Source: Burkholderia gladioli (GTDB taxonomy: Bacteria; Pseudomonadota; Gammaproteobacteria; Burkholderiales; Burkholderiaceae). Taken from it: a DNA stretch of 64,000 nucleotides. Position 1 is the stretch's first letter. Each line of letters opens with the position of its first letter. Both the position numbers and the translations under genes were made by a program. The notes under the pieces are model-generated. The model saw nothing but the letters and a program-made list of their open reading frames with translations. It did not search any database and was not told the DNA's origin. The stretch covers positions 3,348,001 through 3,412,000 of the forward strand of contig NZ_CP009323.1 of NCBI RefSeq assembly GCF_000959725.1. Direction: 5' to 3'. Below, in pieces: positions 32,608-42,612 of the stretch.

Positions 32608-32911
32608 GGGCGAAGGCGGGCTGGTCGGCATGGCGATTGAAAACCATTGCCCGAAAAAGCGTGGCATCGATCTAATGGCCGGCTTTACGCGTCGTCGGAA
32701 TGTGCGTAAGATGGCGTCCAGTCACGCGATTCCATCATGGTTTCGTGCTGTTCCGTCCGGTCAGGGTCAGGCAATACGCTGGTTTCGCCACCCCCGGTTC
32801 GTGCTCCCATCAATATGACCGATCAGAATCGGGCGAGCGCGTCTTCTGTTCCTTATCGTCTGTTTCGTATATTGATCCGGTTCGTTTGACCAGAGGGTCT
32901 GGCCTAGCTGC
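32608..32911. other. Intergenic region before scpB
   Basis: No credible gene is visible in these 304 bases. The AT-richer part near 32850-32880 (CGTATATTGATC) may hold the scpB promoter, but no clear -35/-10 pair stands out. Confidence 0.35.
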
Positions 32912-34012
32912 ATGAATACCCAAGAGGCGAAGATCGTCCTCGAGACTGCCTTGATCTGCGCGCAGGAACCGCTCAAATTGGGCGATCTGCGGCAGCTCTT
33001 TGCCGACACCGTGTCGGCGGATACAGTCCGAACGTTGCTCGAAGAATTGAAGGAAGCGTGGTCCGGCCGCGGCGTGGAGCTTGTCGCGCTGGCGACGGGC
33101 TGGCGCTTTCAGAGCAAGCCGGCGATGCGCGTCTATCTGGATCGGCTGCATCCGGAAAAGCCGCCGAAATATTCGCGCGCGGTGCTCGAGACGCTGGCGA
33201 TCATCGCTTATCGCCAGCCGGTCACGCGCGGCGATATCGAGGAGATTCGCGGCGTCACGGTGAATACGCAGGTCGTGAAGCAACTCGAGGATCGCGGCTG
33301 GATCGAGGTGATCGGCCATCGTGACGTGCCGGGCCGTCCGGCGCTCTATGCGACGACGAAACAGTTTCTCGACGATCTCGGGCTGAAGGCGCTCGACGAT
33401 CTGCCGGCGCTCGAAGAGCCCGCCGCGCATCTCGAGGCGAGCCTGCTGGCGCAGGCATCGATGGAATTCAACGAAGGCGAGGCCGGTCTCGACGTGGCTG
33501 ATCCCGCGGCATCGAGCGAGTCGCTCCAGGCGAATGCCGGGGGCGAGCCGGTGCCGGGCGCGAGCGGCGATGCTGCCGACCTGTCGCTGGGGGAGAGCCA
33601 GGCCGCAGGTGGCGAGGTGCGCGGTCCCATCGGCTTGGATTTGGCCGGCTCGGTCGAGCCGGTCGAAGCAAAGGATGCCTCGGAGCAAGTCGAGCCGGCC
33701 GCCGAAACTGTCATCGAACAGCAGGAATCGCAGCCTGTCGAGGCGAGCGCCGAGCCGGCGGAGACGGAACCCGCCCGGCCGCTCGCGGTCGAGCATGAAG
33801 CAGGACAAGGCCCCGTGCCTGGTGCCGAGATCGACGACGAGTCGGCCCGCCACCACGATGCGCAAGCCAGCCGCAACCCGGCGGACGCAGTACCACACGA
33901 TATCGACGCGGCCCCGGCCTACCGGCACGGCGACGCAACCGGTTCAGCGGAAGACACCGGCTCGGGCGATGCCTCGCCCGACGAGGACGAGCCCGCGCAA
34001 CGCCGCGCTTGA
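32912..34012 (+). CDS. scpB: Segregation and condensation protein B
   Basis: The N-terminal 190 residues are ScpB, the winged-helix kleisin partner of the SMC-ScpA condensin: [60 protein letters not shown] and [20 protein letters not shown]. The remaining 170 residues are an acidic Ala/Glu/Gln-rich tail that looks disordered, making the protein (366 aa) longer than the usual about 200. ScpB acts in chromosome organisation and segregation. rluB follows 63 bases later, the usual Burkholderia order. Confidence 0.9.
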   Translation: MNTQEAKIVLETALICAQEPLKLGDLRQLFADTVSADTVRTLLEELKEAWSGRGVELVALATGWRFQSKPAMRVYLDRLHPEKPPKYSRAVLETLAIIAYRQPVTRGDIEEIRGVTVNTQVVKQLEDRGWIEVIGHRDVPGRPALYATTKQFLDDLGLKALDDLPALEEPAAHLEASLLAQASMEFNEGEAGLDVADPAASSESLQANAGGEPVPGASGDAADLSLGESQAAGGEVRGPIGLDLAGSVEPVEAKDASEQVEPAAETVIEQQESQPVEASAEPAETEPARPLAVEHEAGQGPVPGAEIDDESARHHDAQASRNPADAVPHDIDAAPAYRHGDATGSAEDTGSGDASPDEDEPAQRRA

Positions 34013-34075
34013 TTGCGGCCATATAGAGATTGCCGCGCCCGCGACGGGCGCGAGACCTGACATTTCGAGGTTGTT

Positions 34076-35785
34076 TTGACTGATACCCACGACACTGATT
34101 CGTCCGAATCCGCGCACGCCCAGGCTTCGCGCGCCGAGGACGCTCCCGAGCAGACCGGCCAGGACGCGGGCGGCGAAGACCGTCCGCGCCGCGGTCTGCG
34201 TCGCGGCCCGCGCAGCCTGATCGCGCGTCGTCGCGCGGCGGCGAAATCGAAGAATGCCGATCCGGCGGCAGAAGGCGCGGAAGCCGCGCCGGCCGAGGCA
34301 GCCGAAGAGGGTGCGCCGGCCGAGGCCCCCGCGCCGCGCGCTGCGCGCAGCAAGGACGGCGCCGCGAAGGCGCCGCGCAAGACGGCCGCCAAGCGCGAAG
34401 GCGCGGCAGCGCAACCGCGGCAGGGCAAGCGCGGCGCGGCAGCCGCTGCGCCGGCCGCGGAGGCTCCCTCAGGCGGCGGCAGCGCCGGGCAGGACGACAT
34501 CTTCTCCTACGTGACCTCGCCGGCCTTCGATGCCGACAACTCCGGCGGCGGCAATGGCGTGCGCGCCCCGATGCTGCGCCGTGGCCGCCAGGCGCCCAAG
34601 CGCGTGCTTGCACCGGAAGACGACGCGCCGAAGCTGCACAAGGTGCTGGCCGAAGCCGGCATGGGTTCGCGTCGCGAGATGGAAGAGCTGATCGTCGCCG
34701 GCCGCGTGTCGGTGAACGGCGAGCCGGCTCACATTGGCCAGCGTATCCTGCCGACCGACCAGGTCCGGATCAACGGCAAGCCGGTCAAGCGCAAGCTGGC
34801 GAACAAGCCGCCGCGCGTGCTGCTGTATCACAAGCCGACCGGCGAAATCGTCAGTCATGCCGATCCGGAAGGCCGCGCCTCGGTGTTCGATCGCCTGCCG
34901 CCGATGAAGACGGCGAAATGGCTCGCGGTCGGCCGGCTCGACTTCAATACCGAAGGTCTGCTGATGCTGACCACCTCGGGCGACCTGGCGAACCGCTTCA
35001 TGCACCCGCGCTATAGCGTGGAGCGCGAATACGCGGTGCGCGTGGTCGGCGAGCTCAACGAGGCCTCGCGCCAGAAGCTGCTGCACGGCGTCGAACTCGA
35101 GGACGGCCCGGCGAACTTCCTGCGGATCCGCGACGGCGGCGGCGAAGGCACCAATCACTGGTACCACGTGGCGCTGGCCGAAGGCCGCAACCGCGAGGTG
35201 CGTCGCATGTTCGAGGCGGTCGGCCTGATGGTGAGCCGGCTGATCCGCACGCGTCACGGCTCGATCCCGCTGCCGCGCGGCCTCAAGCGCGGCCGCTGGG
35301 AAGAACTCGACGAGGCGCAGGTCCGCAAGCTGATGGCGACCGTCGGCCTGAAGGTCGCCGCCGACGAGAAAGGCAAGCGCGGCGGGGCCGGCCAGGCCGA
35401 GCGCCGCCAGCCCGATCCGATGCAGACCTCGATGGGCTTCCTCAATCGCGAACCGGTGCTGACCACCCATGGCCAGCTCGACCAACCGCGTCGCGGCGGC
35501 CGTCGCGGCGCTCAGGGCGGCGGTTTCGGTGCCGGCTTTGGCGGTGGCGGCGCGGCGGCCGGCGGCTTTGGCGGTAACGCCAACGGCAACCGTCGCGGCG
35601 GTGGCGATGTCGACGGTAATCGCTTGTCGTATGGCGCGAACAACGGCAACAAGCGCGGCGGCGGCAAGAGCCAGGGCCCGCGCGGTGCCAGCGGCAATCG
35701 CGCGGACGGCGGCGGCAATGCCGGCGGCAACGCGCGCGGCGGCCAGCGCCCGCAGCAGCAGCGCAACCGCGCTCGCGGCCGCTGA
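34076..35785 (+). CDS. rluB: 23S rRNA pseudouridine synthase RluB
   Basis: The 569-aa product contains an S4 RNA-binding domain (about residues 183-230: [35 protein letters not shown]) and the RsuA-type catalytic domain with [20 protein letters not shown] (catalytic Asp in GRLD) and [20 protein letters not shown]. It makes pseudouridine 2605 of 23S rRNA. Long low-complexity tails flank the enzyme: an Ala/Glu/Arg-rich N-terminus and a Gly/Asn/Arg-rich C-terminus (about residues 465-569). The start is TTG with GAGG five bases upstream. Confidence 0.88.
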   Translation: MTDTHDTDSSESAHAQASRAEDAPEQTGQDAGGEDRPRRGLRRGPRSLIARRRAAAKSKNADPAAEGAEAAPAEAAEEGAPAEAPAPRAARSKDGAAKAPRKTAAKREGAAAQPRQGKRGAAAAAPAAEAPSGGGSAGQDDIFSYVTSPAFDADNSGGGNGVRAPMLRRGRQAPKRVLAPEDDAPKLHKVLAEAGMGSRREMEELIVAGRVSVNGEPAHIGQRILPTDQVRINGKPVKRKLANKPPRVLLYHKPTGEIVSHADPEGRASVFDRLPPMKTAKWLAVGRLDFNTEGLLMLTTSGDLANRFMHPRYSVEREYAVRVVGELNEASRQKLLHGVELEDGPANFLRIRDGGGEGTNHWYHVALAEGRNREVRRMFEAVGLMVSRLIRTRHGSIPLPRGLKRGRWEELDEAQVRKLMATVGLKVAADEKGKRGGAGQAERRQPDPMQTSMGFLNREPVLTTHGQLDQPRRGGRRGAQGGGFGAGFGGGGAAAGGFGGNANGNRRGGGDVDGNRLSYGANNGNKRGGGKSQGPRGASGNRADGGGNAGGNARGGQRPQQQRNRARGR

Positions 35786-35824
35786 ACCTCGGTCGCTGCA
35801 CCGATCAATCGGAAAACGATGGGG

Positions 35825-35850
35825 AAACCGGCCTTTCAGGCCGGTTTCAT
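35825..35850 (+). terminator. rluB terminator (weak T tract)
   Basis: AAACCGGCC (35825-35833) pairs with GGCCGGTTT (35839-35847). Only the T3 within the stem end follows, so termination may be partial. Confidence 0.55.
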
Positions 35851-35860
35851 GGGCGATGCT

Positions 35861-35888
35861 TTGCGTTTGGGTTAAAAAACGCTATAAT
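35861..35888 (+). promoter_or_regulatory. rimP-nusA-infB operon promoter
   Basis: TTGCGT (35861-35866) and a perfect TATAAT (35883-35888) are 16 bases apart, giving a start near 35895 and a leader of about 180 bases before rimP. Confidence 0.65.
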
Positions 35889-35950
35889 CGCAAAGTCGCT
35901 GGGCGTACGGGTTTAATGTGCGGCCTAGATGCGACCACCAGAGTAAGAAG

Positions 35951-35975
35951 ATGGGCGTTTCGCCCATTTTTTTTT
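35951..35975 (+). terminator. Attenuator-like terminator in the rimP leader
   Basis: ATGGGCG (35951-35957) and CGCCCAT (35961-35967) with a TTT loop are followed by T9. It lies inside the leader RNA between the operon promoter and rimP. NusA is encoded downstream, and NusA autoregulation at leader terminators is known in E. coli, so feedback is plausible. Confidence 0.72.
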
Positions 35976-36076
35976 GCTGAAACGGTTGGGCATCTCGGGT
36001 AGCGCTTCCTGCGCCGGCAAGGCGCGCGTCTGCGGGTGAATCGCGAACGGCGGGCGCGAACACCTGAGAGGACACT

Positions 36077-36538
36077 GTGCAACTGACGGAACTGATAGAA
36101 ACCACGGTCACCGGGCTCGGTTACGAGCTGGTCGATCTCGAGCGCACCGGGCGCGGCATGCTCTGCGTCTACATCGATCAGCCGGCGGGCATCTCGATCG
36201 ACGATTGCGAAAAGGTCACGCGTCAGCTCCAGCACGTATTGACGGTCGAAAACATCGATTACGAACGGCTCGAGGTTTCGTCGCCCGGCCTGGACCGTCC
36301 GCTGAAGAAGCTGGCCGACTTTGAACGGTTCGCCGGAAACGAAATCTCCGTCACCCTGAAAAAGCCGCTGGAAGGCCGCAAGACCTACCGCGGCATTCTG
36401 CATGCGCCGAACGGCGAAACGATCGGTTTGGAATTCGAGAGGAAGAAGGGCGAGGCGGCCATGCTGGATTTCACGCTGGCCGACATCGACAAAGCCCGCC
36501 TGATTCCGCAAGTTGACTTTAGGAGCCGCAAACAATGA
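36077..36538 (+). CDS. rimP: Ribosome maturation factor RimP
   Basis: The 153-aa product begins [20 protein letters not shown] from a GTG codon with GAGAGGAC upstream, and contains [20 protein letters not shown] and [20 protein letters not shown], the RimP signature. It is needed for assembly of the 30S subunit. The stop overlaps the nusA start (ATGA). Confidence 0.93.
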   Translation: MQLTELIETTVTGLGYELVDLERTGRGMLCVYIDQPAGISIDDCEKVTRQLQHVLTVENIDYERLEVSSPGLDRPLKKLADFERFAGNEISVTLKKPLEGRKTYRGILHAPNGETIGLEFERKKGEAAMLDFTLADIDKARLIPQVDFRSRKQ

Positions 36539-38010
36539 GTCGCGAAGTGTTGATGCTGGTGGATGCGCTGGCACGCGAGAAAAACGTCGACAAGGATATC
36601 GTGCTGGGCGCGCTCGAAGCCGCGCTCGCCTCGGCCTCCAAGAAGCTGTTCGACGAAGGCGCCGAAATCCGTGTCCATATCGATCGTGAAAGCGGCGAGC
36701 ACGAAACCTACCGGCGCTGGCTGGTGGTGCCGGACGAAGCCGGCCTCCAGGAGCCGGATCGCGAGATCCTGTTGTTCGAGGCGCGCGAACAGAAGGCCGA
36801 GATCGAGGTCGGCGACTACATCGAGGAATCGGTGCCGTCGATCGAGTTCGGCCGGATCGGCGCGCAGGCCGCCAAGCAGGTGATTCTGCAGAAGGTTCGC
36901 GACGCGGAGCGCGAGCAGATCCTGAACGACTACCTCGAGCGCGGCGAGAAGATCATGACCGGCACGGTCAAGCGTCTCGACAAGGGCAACTTCATCGTCG
37001 AGTCGGGCCGTGTCGAGGCGCTGCTGCGCCGTGATCAGCTGATTCCGAAGGAAAACCTGCGCGTGGGCGACCGCGTGCGCGCCTATATCGCCAAGGTCGA
37101 TCGCACCGCGCGCGGTCCGCAGATCGAGCTGTCGCGCACGGCGCCCGAATTCCTGATGAAGCTGTTCGAGATGGAAGTGCCGGAAATCGAGCAGGGCCTG
37201 CTCGAGATCAAGGCGGCAGCGCGCGATCCCGGCGTTCGTGCGAAGATCGGCGTGGTCGCCTACGACAAGCGGATCGATCCGATCGGCACCTGCGTCGGCA
37301 TCCGCGGTTCGCGCGTGCAGGCCGTGCGCAACGAGCTCGGTGGCGAAAACATCGACATCGTGCTATGGTCCGACGATCCCGCCCAGTTCGTGATCGGCGC
37401 GCTCGCGCCGGCAGCCGTGCAATCGATCGTCGTCGATGAAGAAAAGCACTCGATGGACGTCGTCGTCGATGAAAGCGAGCTGGCTGTCGCGATCGGCCGG
37501 AGCGGCCAGAACGTGCGCCTTGCCAGCGAACTGACCGGCTGGCAGATCAACATCATGACGCCGGACGAATCCGCCCTGAAGCAAGGTGAAGAGCGTGACC
37601 GTCTGCGCAGCCTGTTCATGGCGCGCCTCGATGTCGACGAGGAAGTGGCTGACATCCTGATCGACGAAGGTTTCACCAGCCTCGAAGAAATCGCCTATGT
37701 CCCGCTGAACGAAATGCTCGAGATCGAGGCGTTCGACGAGGAGACCGTGCACGAGCTGCGCAACCGCGCGCGCGATGCCCTGTTGACGATGGCGATCGCC
37801 AACGAGGAAAAGGTGGAAAATGCTGCGCTCGACCTGAAGAGCCTCGACGGCATCACGCCGGAGTTGCTCGCGAAGCTGGCGGAACATAGCGTGGCGACGC
37901 GCGACGATCTCGCCGAGCTGGCTGTCGACGAACTGGTCGAGATGACCGGAGTGGAAGAGGAAGCCGCGAAAGCGCTGATCATGAAAGCACGTGAACACTG
38001 GTTCCAGTGA
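36535..38010 (+). CDS. nusA: Transcription termination/antitermination factor NusA
   Basis: The 491-aa product has the full domain set: the polymerase-binding N-terminal domain ([20 protein letters not shown]), the S1 domain (about residues 135-200), two KH domains with [20 protein letters not shown] and the later [20 protein letters not shown], and two C-terminal AR2 helix-hairpin-helix domains ([20 protein letters not shown] and [20 protein letters not shown]). It controls pausing, termination and antitermination. It is coupled to rimP and followed by infB. Confidence 0.95.
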   Translation: MSREVLMLVDALAREKNVDKDIVLGALEAALASASKKLFDEGAEIRVHIDRESGEHETYRRWLVVPDEAGLQEPDREILLFEAREQKAEIEVGDYIEESVPSIEFGRIGAQAAKQVILQKVRDAEREQILNDYLERGEKIMTGTVKRLDKGNFIVESGRVEALLRRDQLIPKENLRVGDRVRAYIAKVDRTARGPQIELSRTAPEFLMKLFEMEVPEIEQGLLEIKAAARDPGVRAKIGVVAYDKRIDPIGTCVGIRGSRVQAVRNELGGENIDIVLWSDDPAQFVIGALAPAAVQSIVVDEEKHSMDVVVDESELAVAIGRSGQNVRLASELTGWQINIMTPDESALKQGEERDRLRSLFMARLDVDEEVADILIDEGFTSLEEIAYVPLNEMLEIEAFDEETVHELRNRARDALLTMAIANEEKVENAALDLKSLDGITPELLAKLAEHSVATRDDLAELAVDELVEMTGVEEEAAKALIMKAREHWFQ

Positions 38011-38103
38011 GAAATGACCATGGCGCACTGATATTTGGCGGCCGGAAGGCCGCATGACCCGATGCTAACCGCAAGGAATCGGTCCTTGCACTAAGAGGAA
38101 TGA

Positions 38104-41070
38104 ATGGCGAGTAACAACGTAGCCCAATTTGCCGCGGAACTGAAAATGCCTGCTGGTGTGCTGCTCGAACAGCTGCAGGCAGCGGGCGTCCAGAAAGCGA
38201 GTGAAGACGATGCGCTGTCGGAAACCGACAAGGCGCGTCTGCTCGATCATTTGCGTAAATCGCACGGCTCGTCCGACGCCGACAAGCGCAAGATCACGCT
38301 GACCCGCCGGCACACGTCGGAAATCAAGCAATCCGATGCAACGGGTAAGGCTCGCACCATTCAGGTCGAGGTGCGCAAGAAGCGGACGTTCGTGAAACGC
38401 GACGATGTCGCGGAGAACGGCGCCGATGTGGGCCAGGACCAGGCGGACGATGCGGCGGCCGAGGCCGATCTGAAGCGTCGCGAGGAAGAAGCGCGCCACG
38501 AGGCCGAGCTGCTCGAGAAGCAGGCGCAGGAGCTGCGCGAGCGCCAGGAGCGTCTCGAACGCGAGGAAGCCGATCGTCGGGCTCGTGAGGAAGCGGCCGA
38601 GGCCGAGCGTCGCCGCGCCGAGGAAGAAGCGGCCAGCAAGCGCGCGGCGGCGGCCCAGGCGCAAGCCCAGGCCCAGCAGCAGGCTGCCGCGCAGCAGGCC
38701 GCGGCCGAGCAGGAAGCCGCGCGTGCGCAGGAAACCCAGAACGCGCAGCAGTCGGCCCAGGACGAAGAGCGTGCGGCGGCCGAACGTGCCGCCCAGCGCG
38801 AAGCGGCCAAGAAGGCCGAGGACGCTGCCCGCGAGGCGGCCGACAAGGCGCGTGCCGAGCAGGAGGAAATCCGCAAGCGTCGCGAGAAGGCCGAGGCCGA
38901 GGCGCGTGCGATCCGCGAAATGATGGCGACCCCGCGCCGTGCGCAGGTCAAGGCTGTCGAGCCGCCGAAGCCGGCCGAGCCGCCCAAGGCGGCCGAGGCC
39001 AAGGGCACGCTGCACAAGCCGGCCAAGCCGGCGGGTGAAGCGGGCGCGCGTCCGGCCAATGCGGCAGCGGCGAAGAAGCCCGCCACCGCGGCGCCGGCGA
39101 ACGCCAATGCCAATACCAGCGCACCGGGCGCGGCCGATCGCAACAAGAAGCCGGCCGGCAAGGGTGGTTGGCAGGACGACGCATCGAAGCGTCGTGGCAT
39201 CAAGACGCGCGGCGATTCCAGCGGCGGCGTCGATCGCGGCTGGCGCGGCGGCCCGAAGGGGCGCGGCCGTCACCAGGACAGCGCTTCGTCGTTCCAGGCG
39301 CCGAGCGAGCCGATCGTGCGCGAAGTGCACGTGCCGGAGACGATTTCCGTCGCCGATCTCGCGCACAAGATGTCGGTGAAGGCGTCCGAAGTCATCAAGA
39401 TCATGATGAAGCTCGGCCAGATGGTCACCATCAACCAGGTGCTGGACCAGGAAACGGCGATGATCATCGTCGAGGAACTGGGTCATCGCGCCGTGGCCGC
39501 CAAGCTCGACGATCCGGAAGCGCTGCTGGTCGAGGGCGAGGTCGGCGTCGATGCGGAGCAACTGCCGCGTCCGCCGGTCGTTACGGTGATGGGTCACGTC
39601 GACCACGGCAAGACCTCGCTGCTGGACTACATTCGTCGCGCCAAGGTGGCGGCGGGCGAAGCGGGCGGCATTACGCAGCATATCGGCGCTTACCACGTCG
39701 AGACGCCGCGCGGCGTCGTCACCTTCCTCGATACGCCGGGTCACGAGGCCTTCACGGCCATGCGTGCACGCGGCGCGAAGGCGACCGACATCGTGGTGCT
39801 GGTGGTGGCCGCCGATGACGGCGTGATGCCGCAGACCAAGGAAGCCATCTCGCACGCCAAGGCGGGCGGGGTGCCGATCGTGGTCGCGATCAACAAGATC
39901 GACAAGCCGGATGCGAATCCGGATCGCGTCAAGCAGGAACTGGTTGCCGAAGGCGTGGTGCCGGAAGAGTACGGCGGTGATTCGCCGTTCGTGGCGGTGT
40001 CGGCCAAGACCGGTTCGGGCATCGACGACCTGCTCGAGAACGTGCTGCTGCAGGCCGAAGTGCTGGAACTGAAGGCACCGGTCGAGGCGCCGGCCAAGGG
40101 CATCGTGATCGAAGCGAAGCTCGACAAGGGCAAGGGCCCGGTGGCGACGGTGCTGGTGCAATCCGGCACGCTGTCGCGCGGCGACGTGGTGCTGGCCGGC
40201 ACGGCCTATGGCCGCGTGCGGGCGATGCTCGACGAGAACGGCAAGCCGACCAAGTCGGCCGGCCCGTCGATCCCGGTGGAAATCCAGGGCCTGTCGGAAG
40301 TGCCGGGCGCCGGCGAGGAAGTGATCGTGCTGCCGGACGAGCGCAAGGCGCGCGAAATCGCGCTGTTCCGCCAGGGCAAGTTCCGCGATGTCAAGCTGGC
40401 CAAGCAACAGGCGGCCAAGCTCGAAAGCATGCTCGAACAGATGGGCGAAGGCGAAGTGCAGAACCTGCCGCTCATCATCAAGGCCGACGTGCAGGGTTCG
40501 CAGGAAGCGCTGGTGCAGTCGCTGCTCAAGCTGTCGACCGACGAAGTGCGCGTGCAGATCGTGCATAGCGCGGTGGGTGGCATCAGCGAAAGCGACGTCA
40601 ACCTGGCCACGGCCTCGAAGGCGGTCATCATCGGCTTCAACACGCGCGCTGATGCCCAGGCCCGCAAGCTGGCCGAGTCGAACGGCATCGACATCCGCTA
40701 CTACAACATCATCTACGACGCCGTGGATGAGGTGAAGGCGGCAATGTCGGGCATGCTCGCGCCGGAAAAGCGCGAAATCATCACCGGCATGGTCGAGGTG
40801 CGCCAGGTCATCAAGGTACCGAAGGTCGGCCTGGTGGCGGGTTGTATGGTCACGGACGGTGTGGTCAAGCGCTCCTCGTCGGTGCGCGTGCTGCGCAACA
40901 ACGTGGTCATCTTCACGGGCGAGCTCGATTCGCTCAAGCGCTTCAAGGACGACGTGAAGGAAGTGAAGCAAGGCTTCGAGTGCGGTATGTCGATCAAGAA
41001 CTTCAACGATATCGTCGAAGGCGATCAGTTCGAAGTGTTCGAGGTCACGGAAGTCGCTCGGACGCTGTAA
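38104..41070 (+). CDS. infB: Translation initiation factor IF-2
   Basis: The 988-aa product has the IF2_N domain at the start ([20 protein letters not shown]), a long charged Ala/Glu/Arg coiled region (residues about 110-290), a second IF2_N-like part ([20 protein letters not shown]) and the GTPase module with G1 GHVDHGKTS at about residue 497, G3 DTPGHEAF and G4 NKID. C-terminal domains III and IV follow ([15 protein letters not shown] region). It places initiator tRNA on the 30S subunit. An AAGAGG site precedes the ATG. Confidence 0.96.
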   Translation: MASNNVAQFAAELKMPAGVLLEQLQAAGVQKASEDDALSETDKARLLDHLRKSHGSSDADKRKITLTRRHTSEIKQSDATGKARTIQVEVRKKRTFVKRDDVAENGADVGQDQADDAAAEADLKRREEEARHEAELLEKQAQELRERQERLEREEADRRAREEAAEAERRRAEEEAASKRAAAAQAQAQAQQQAAAQQAAAEQEAARAQETQNAQQSAQDEERAAAERAAQREAAKKAEDAAREAADKARAEQEEIRKRREKAEAEARAIREMMATPRRAQVKAVEPPKPAEPPKAAEAKGTLHKPAKPAGEAGARPANAAAAKKPATAAPANANANTSAPGAADRNKKPAGKGGWQDDASKRRGIKTRGDSSGGVDRGWRGGPKGRGRHQDSASSFQAPSEPIVREVHVPETISVADLAHKMSVKASEVIKIMMKLGQMVTINQVLDQETAMIIVEELGHRAVAAKLDDPEALLVEGEVGVDAEQLPRPPVVTVMGHVDHGKTSLLDYIRRAKVAAGEAGGITQHIGAYHVETPRGVVTFLDTPGHEAFTAMRARGAKATDIVVLVVAADDGVMPQTKEAISHAKAGGVPIVVAINKIDKPDANPDRVKQELVAEGVVPEEYGGDSPFVAVSAKTGSGIDDLLENVLLQAEVLELKAPVEAPAKGIVIEAKLDKGKGPVATVLVQSGTLSRGDVVLAGTAYGRVRAMLDENGKPTKSAGPSIPVEIQGLSEVPGAGEEVIVLPDERKAREIALFRQGKFRDVKLAKQQAAKLESMLEQMGEGEVQNLPLIIKADVQGSQEALVQSLLKLSTDEVRVQIVHSAVGGISESDVNLATASKAVIIGFNTRADAQARKLAESNGIDIRYYNIIYDAVDEVKAAMSGMLAPEKREIITGMVEVRQVIKVPKVGLVAGCMVTDGVVKRSSSVRVLRNNVVIFTGELDSLKRFKDDVKEVKQGFECGMSIKNFNDIVEGDQFEVFEVTEVARTL

Positions 41071-41087
41071 GGCCGGCGTGAACGCTG

Positions 41088-41124
41088 ATGGGCGGGGCAG
41101 GCGTGGGCCTGTCCCGCCCATTTT
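41088..41124 (+). terminator. Strong intercistronic hairpin between infB and rbfA
   Basis: ATGGGCGGGGCAGGC (41088-41102) pairs with GCCTGTCCCGCCCAT (41107-41121) over 15 pairs with one wobble, then T3-4. It may partially end transcription or stabilise the infB mRNA end. Confidence 0.65.
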
Positions 41125-41181
41125 CATGGCGACGGCGATATGTGTCGTCGCCCGTTCGATGAACGGAATGACGGAAATACC

Positions 41182-41550
41182 ATGACGAAGAAACGTACCT
41201 CTCCCAATCGCAACGTGCAGATTGCCGACCAGATCCAGCGCGATCTGTCCGAGCTGATCATGCGCGAGGTGAAGGACCCGCGGATCGGCATCGTGACGAT
41301 CCAGAGCGTCGAGCTGACGCCCGACTACGCGCATGCGAAGGTCTATTTCACGGCGCTCACCGGCGACCCGCTGCAGACCCAGGACGCGCTGAACCACGCC
41401 GCGGGCCACCTGCACAACCTGCTGTTCAAGCGCCTGCATATCCATACCGTGCCGACGCTGCATTTCCATTACGACCAGACGATCGAGAAGGCTGTCGAGA
41501 TGTCGCGCCTGATTGAACAGGCGAATTCGACGCGGGCCAAGGACGACTGA
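41182..41550 (+). CDS. rbfA: 30S ribosome-binding factor RbfA
   Basis: The 122-aa product has the KH-like RbfA fold: [54 protein letters not shown] and a C-terminal [18 protein letters not shown]. It helps 16S rRNA maturation in 30S assembly and cold growth. An ATG at 41182 is preferred to the in-frame start at 41140, because the family begins close to [11 protein letters not shown]. Confidence 0.92.
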   Translation: MTKKRTSPNRNVQIADQIQRDLSELIMREVKDPRIGIVTIQSVELTPDYAHAKVYFTALTGDPLQTQDALNHAAGHLHNLLFKRLHIHTVPTLHFHYDQTIEKAVEMSRLIEQANSTRAKDD

Positions 41551-41576
41551 GCCGCCTCGCCGATCCCGATCTTGCC

Positions 41577-42515
41577 ATGACGACTGCTCCTCAACGCCCG
41601 CGCGTGCCACGCCGGCTGCTCGACGGCGTGCTGCTGCTGGACAAGCCGATCGGCCTGTCCAGCAACGACGCGCTGATCCGCGCGAAACGCCTCTACCTCG
41701 CCAAGAAGGCCGGCCACACCGGCACGCTCGATCCACTCGCCTCGGGCCTGCTGCCGCTCTGTTTCGGCGAGGCGACCAAGTTCTCCCAGGATCTGCTCGA
41801 AGCCGACAAGACCTACGAGGCCACCATGCGCCTCGGCATTCGCACCACCACGGGCGACGCCGAGGGCGAGGCGATCGAGACGCGCGAGGTGCGTGCCGAT
41901 CGTGCGGCGATCGAGGCCGTGCTGCCGCGTTTTCTCGGCGAGATCGTGCAGGTGCCGCCGATGTATTCGGCGCTCAAGCGTGACGGCAAGCCGCTCTACG
42001 AATATGCGCGCGCCGGCCAGACCGTCGAGCGCGAAGGGCGCCAGGTGACCATCCATCTGCTCGAACTGCTCGACTGCGCCTTGCCGGACGTGAGTTTTCG
42101 CGTGACCTGCAGCAAGGGCACCTACGTGCGCACCCTGGCCGAGGATATCGGCGAGGCGCTCGGCTGCGGCGCGCACCTGGTTGCGTTGCGCCGTACCGGC
42201 GTCGGTGCGCTGACGCTGGAGCATGCCGTCACGCTCGATGCGTTGTCCGATGCCGAGGCGGCCGAGCGCGATCGCTGGCTGCAGCCCGTCGACGCACTGC
42301 TGTCGACCTTCGTGCGTGTCCAGCTCACGGCCGAGGAGGCGAAGCGTTTCCGTCATGGGCAGCGCTTGCGGCTCGCCTCGGTGGCCGAGCTGGGCGTCCA
42401 GGATGGCGACCGCCTGCGTGTGTATGACGAGGCCGAATGCCTGCTCGGCGTGGCTCGCCTGAGCGAGGGTGTGCTGGCCCCGGAGCGCCTGGTAGTGAGC
42501 GGCGAGCCGCAATGA
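41577..42515 (+). CDS. truB: tRNA pseudouridine-55 synthase TruB
   Basis: The 312-aa product has the TruB signature GVLLLDKPIGLSSNDALIRA, the catalytic motif KAGHTGTLDPLASGLLPLCF (Asp in GTLDP), and YSALKRDGKPLYEYARAGQT with KGTYVRTLAEDIGEALGCGA. The C-terminal part resembles the family's PUA-like domain. It modifies U55 in the T loop of tRNAs. The gene is 26 bases after rbfA and ends the translation operon. Confidence 0.94.
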   Translation: MTTAPQRPRVPRRLLDGVLLLDKPIGLSSNDALIRAKRLYLAKKAGHTGTLDPLASGLLPLCFGEATKFSQDLLEADKTYEATMRLGIRTTTGDAEGEAIETREVRADRAAIEAVLPRFLGEIVQVPPMYSALKRDGKPLYEYARAGQTVEREGRQVTIHLLELLDCALPDVSFRVTCSKGTYVRTLAEDIGEALGCGAHLVALRRTGVGALTLEHAVTLDALSDAEAAERDRWLQPVDALLSTFVRVQLTAEEAKRFRHGQRLRLASVAELGVQDGDRLRVYDEAECLLGVARLSEGVLAPERLVVSGEPQ

Positions 42516-42542
42516 CGCCGGCCTGAAGCGCTGGCGGATACG

Positions 42543-42577
42543 AAAATGCCCGGTCAATCGGTTTGACCGGGCATTTT
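42543..42577. terminator. Bidirectional terminator between truB and emrB
   Basis: AAAATGCCCGGTCAA (42543-42557) is a perfect inverted copy of TTGACCGGGCATTTT (42563-42577), with A and T runs on opposite sides, so it works for both convergent genes. Confidence 0.85.
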
Positions 42578-42612
42578 CCTTTCTGCGCGACCAGCGAGGC
42601 GAGCCGCTTGCC

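Noticed and set aside
38065-41736. 1223-aa leftward ORF opposite infB and rbfA
   Set aside because: It is an antisense shadow of infB; composition is Arg/His/Leu-rich with no recognisable domain.
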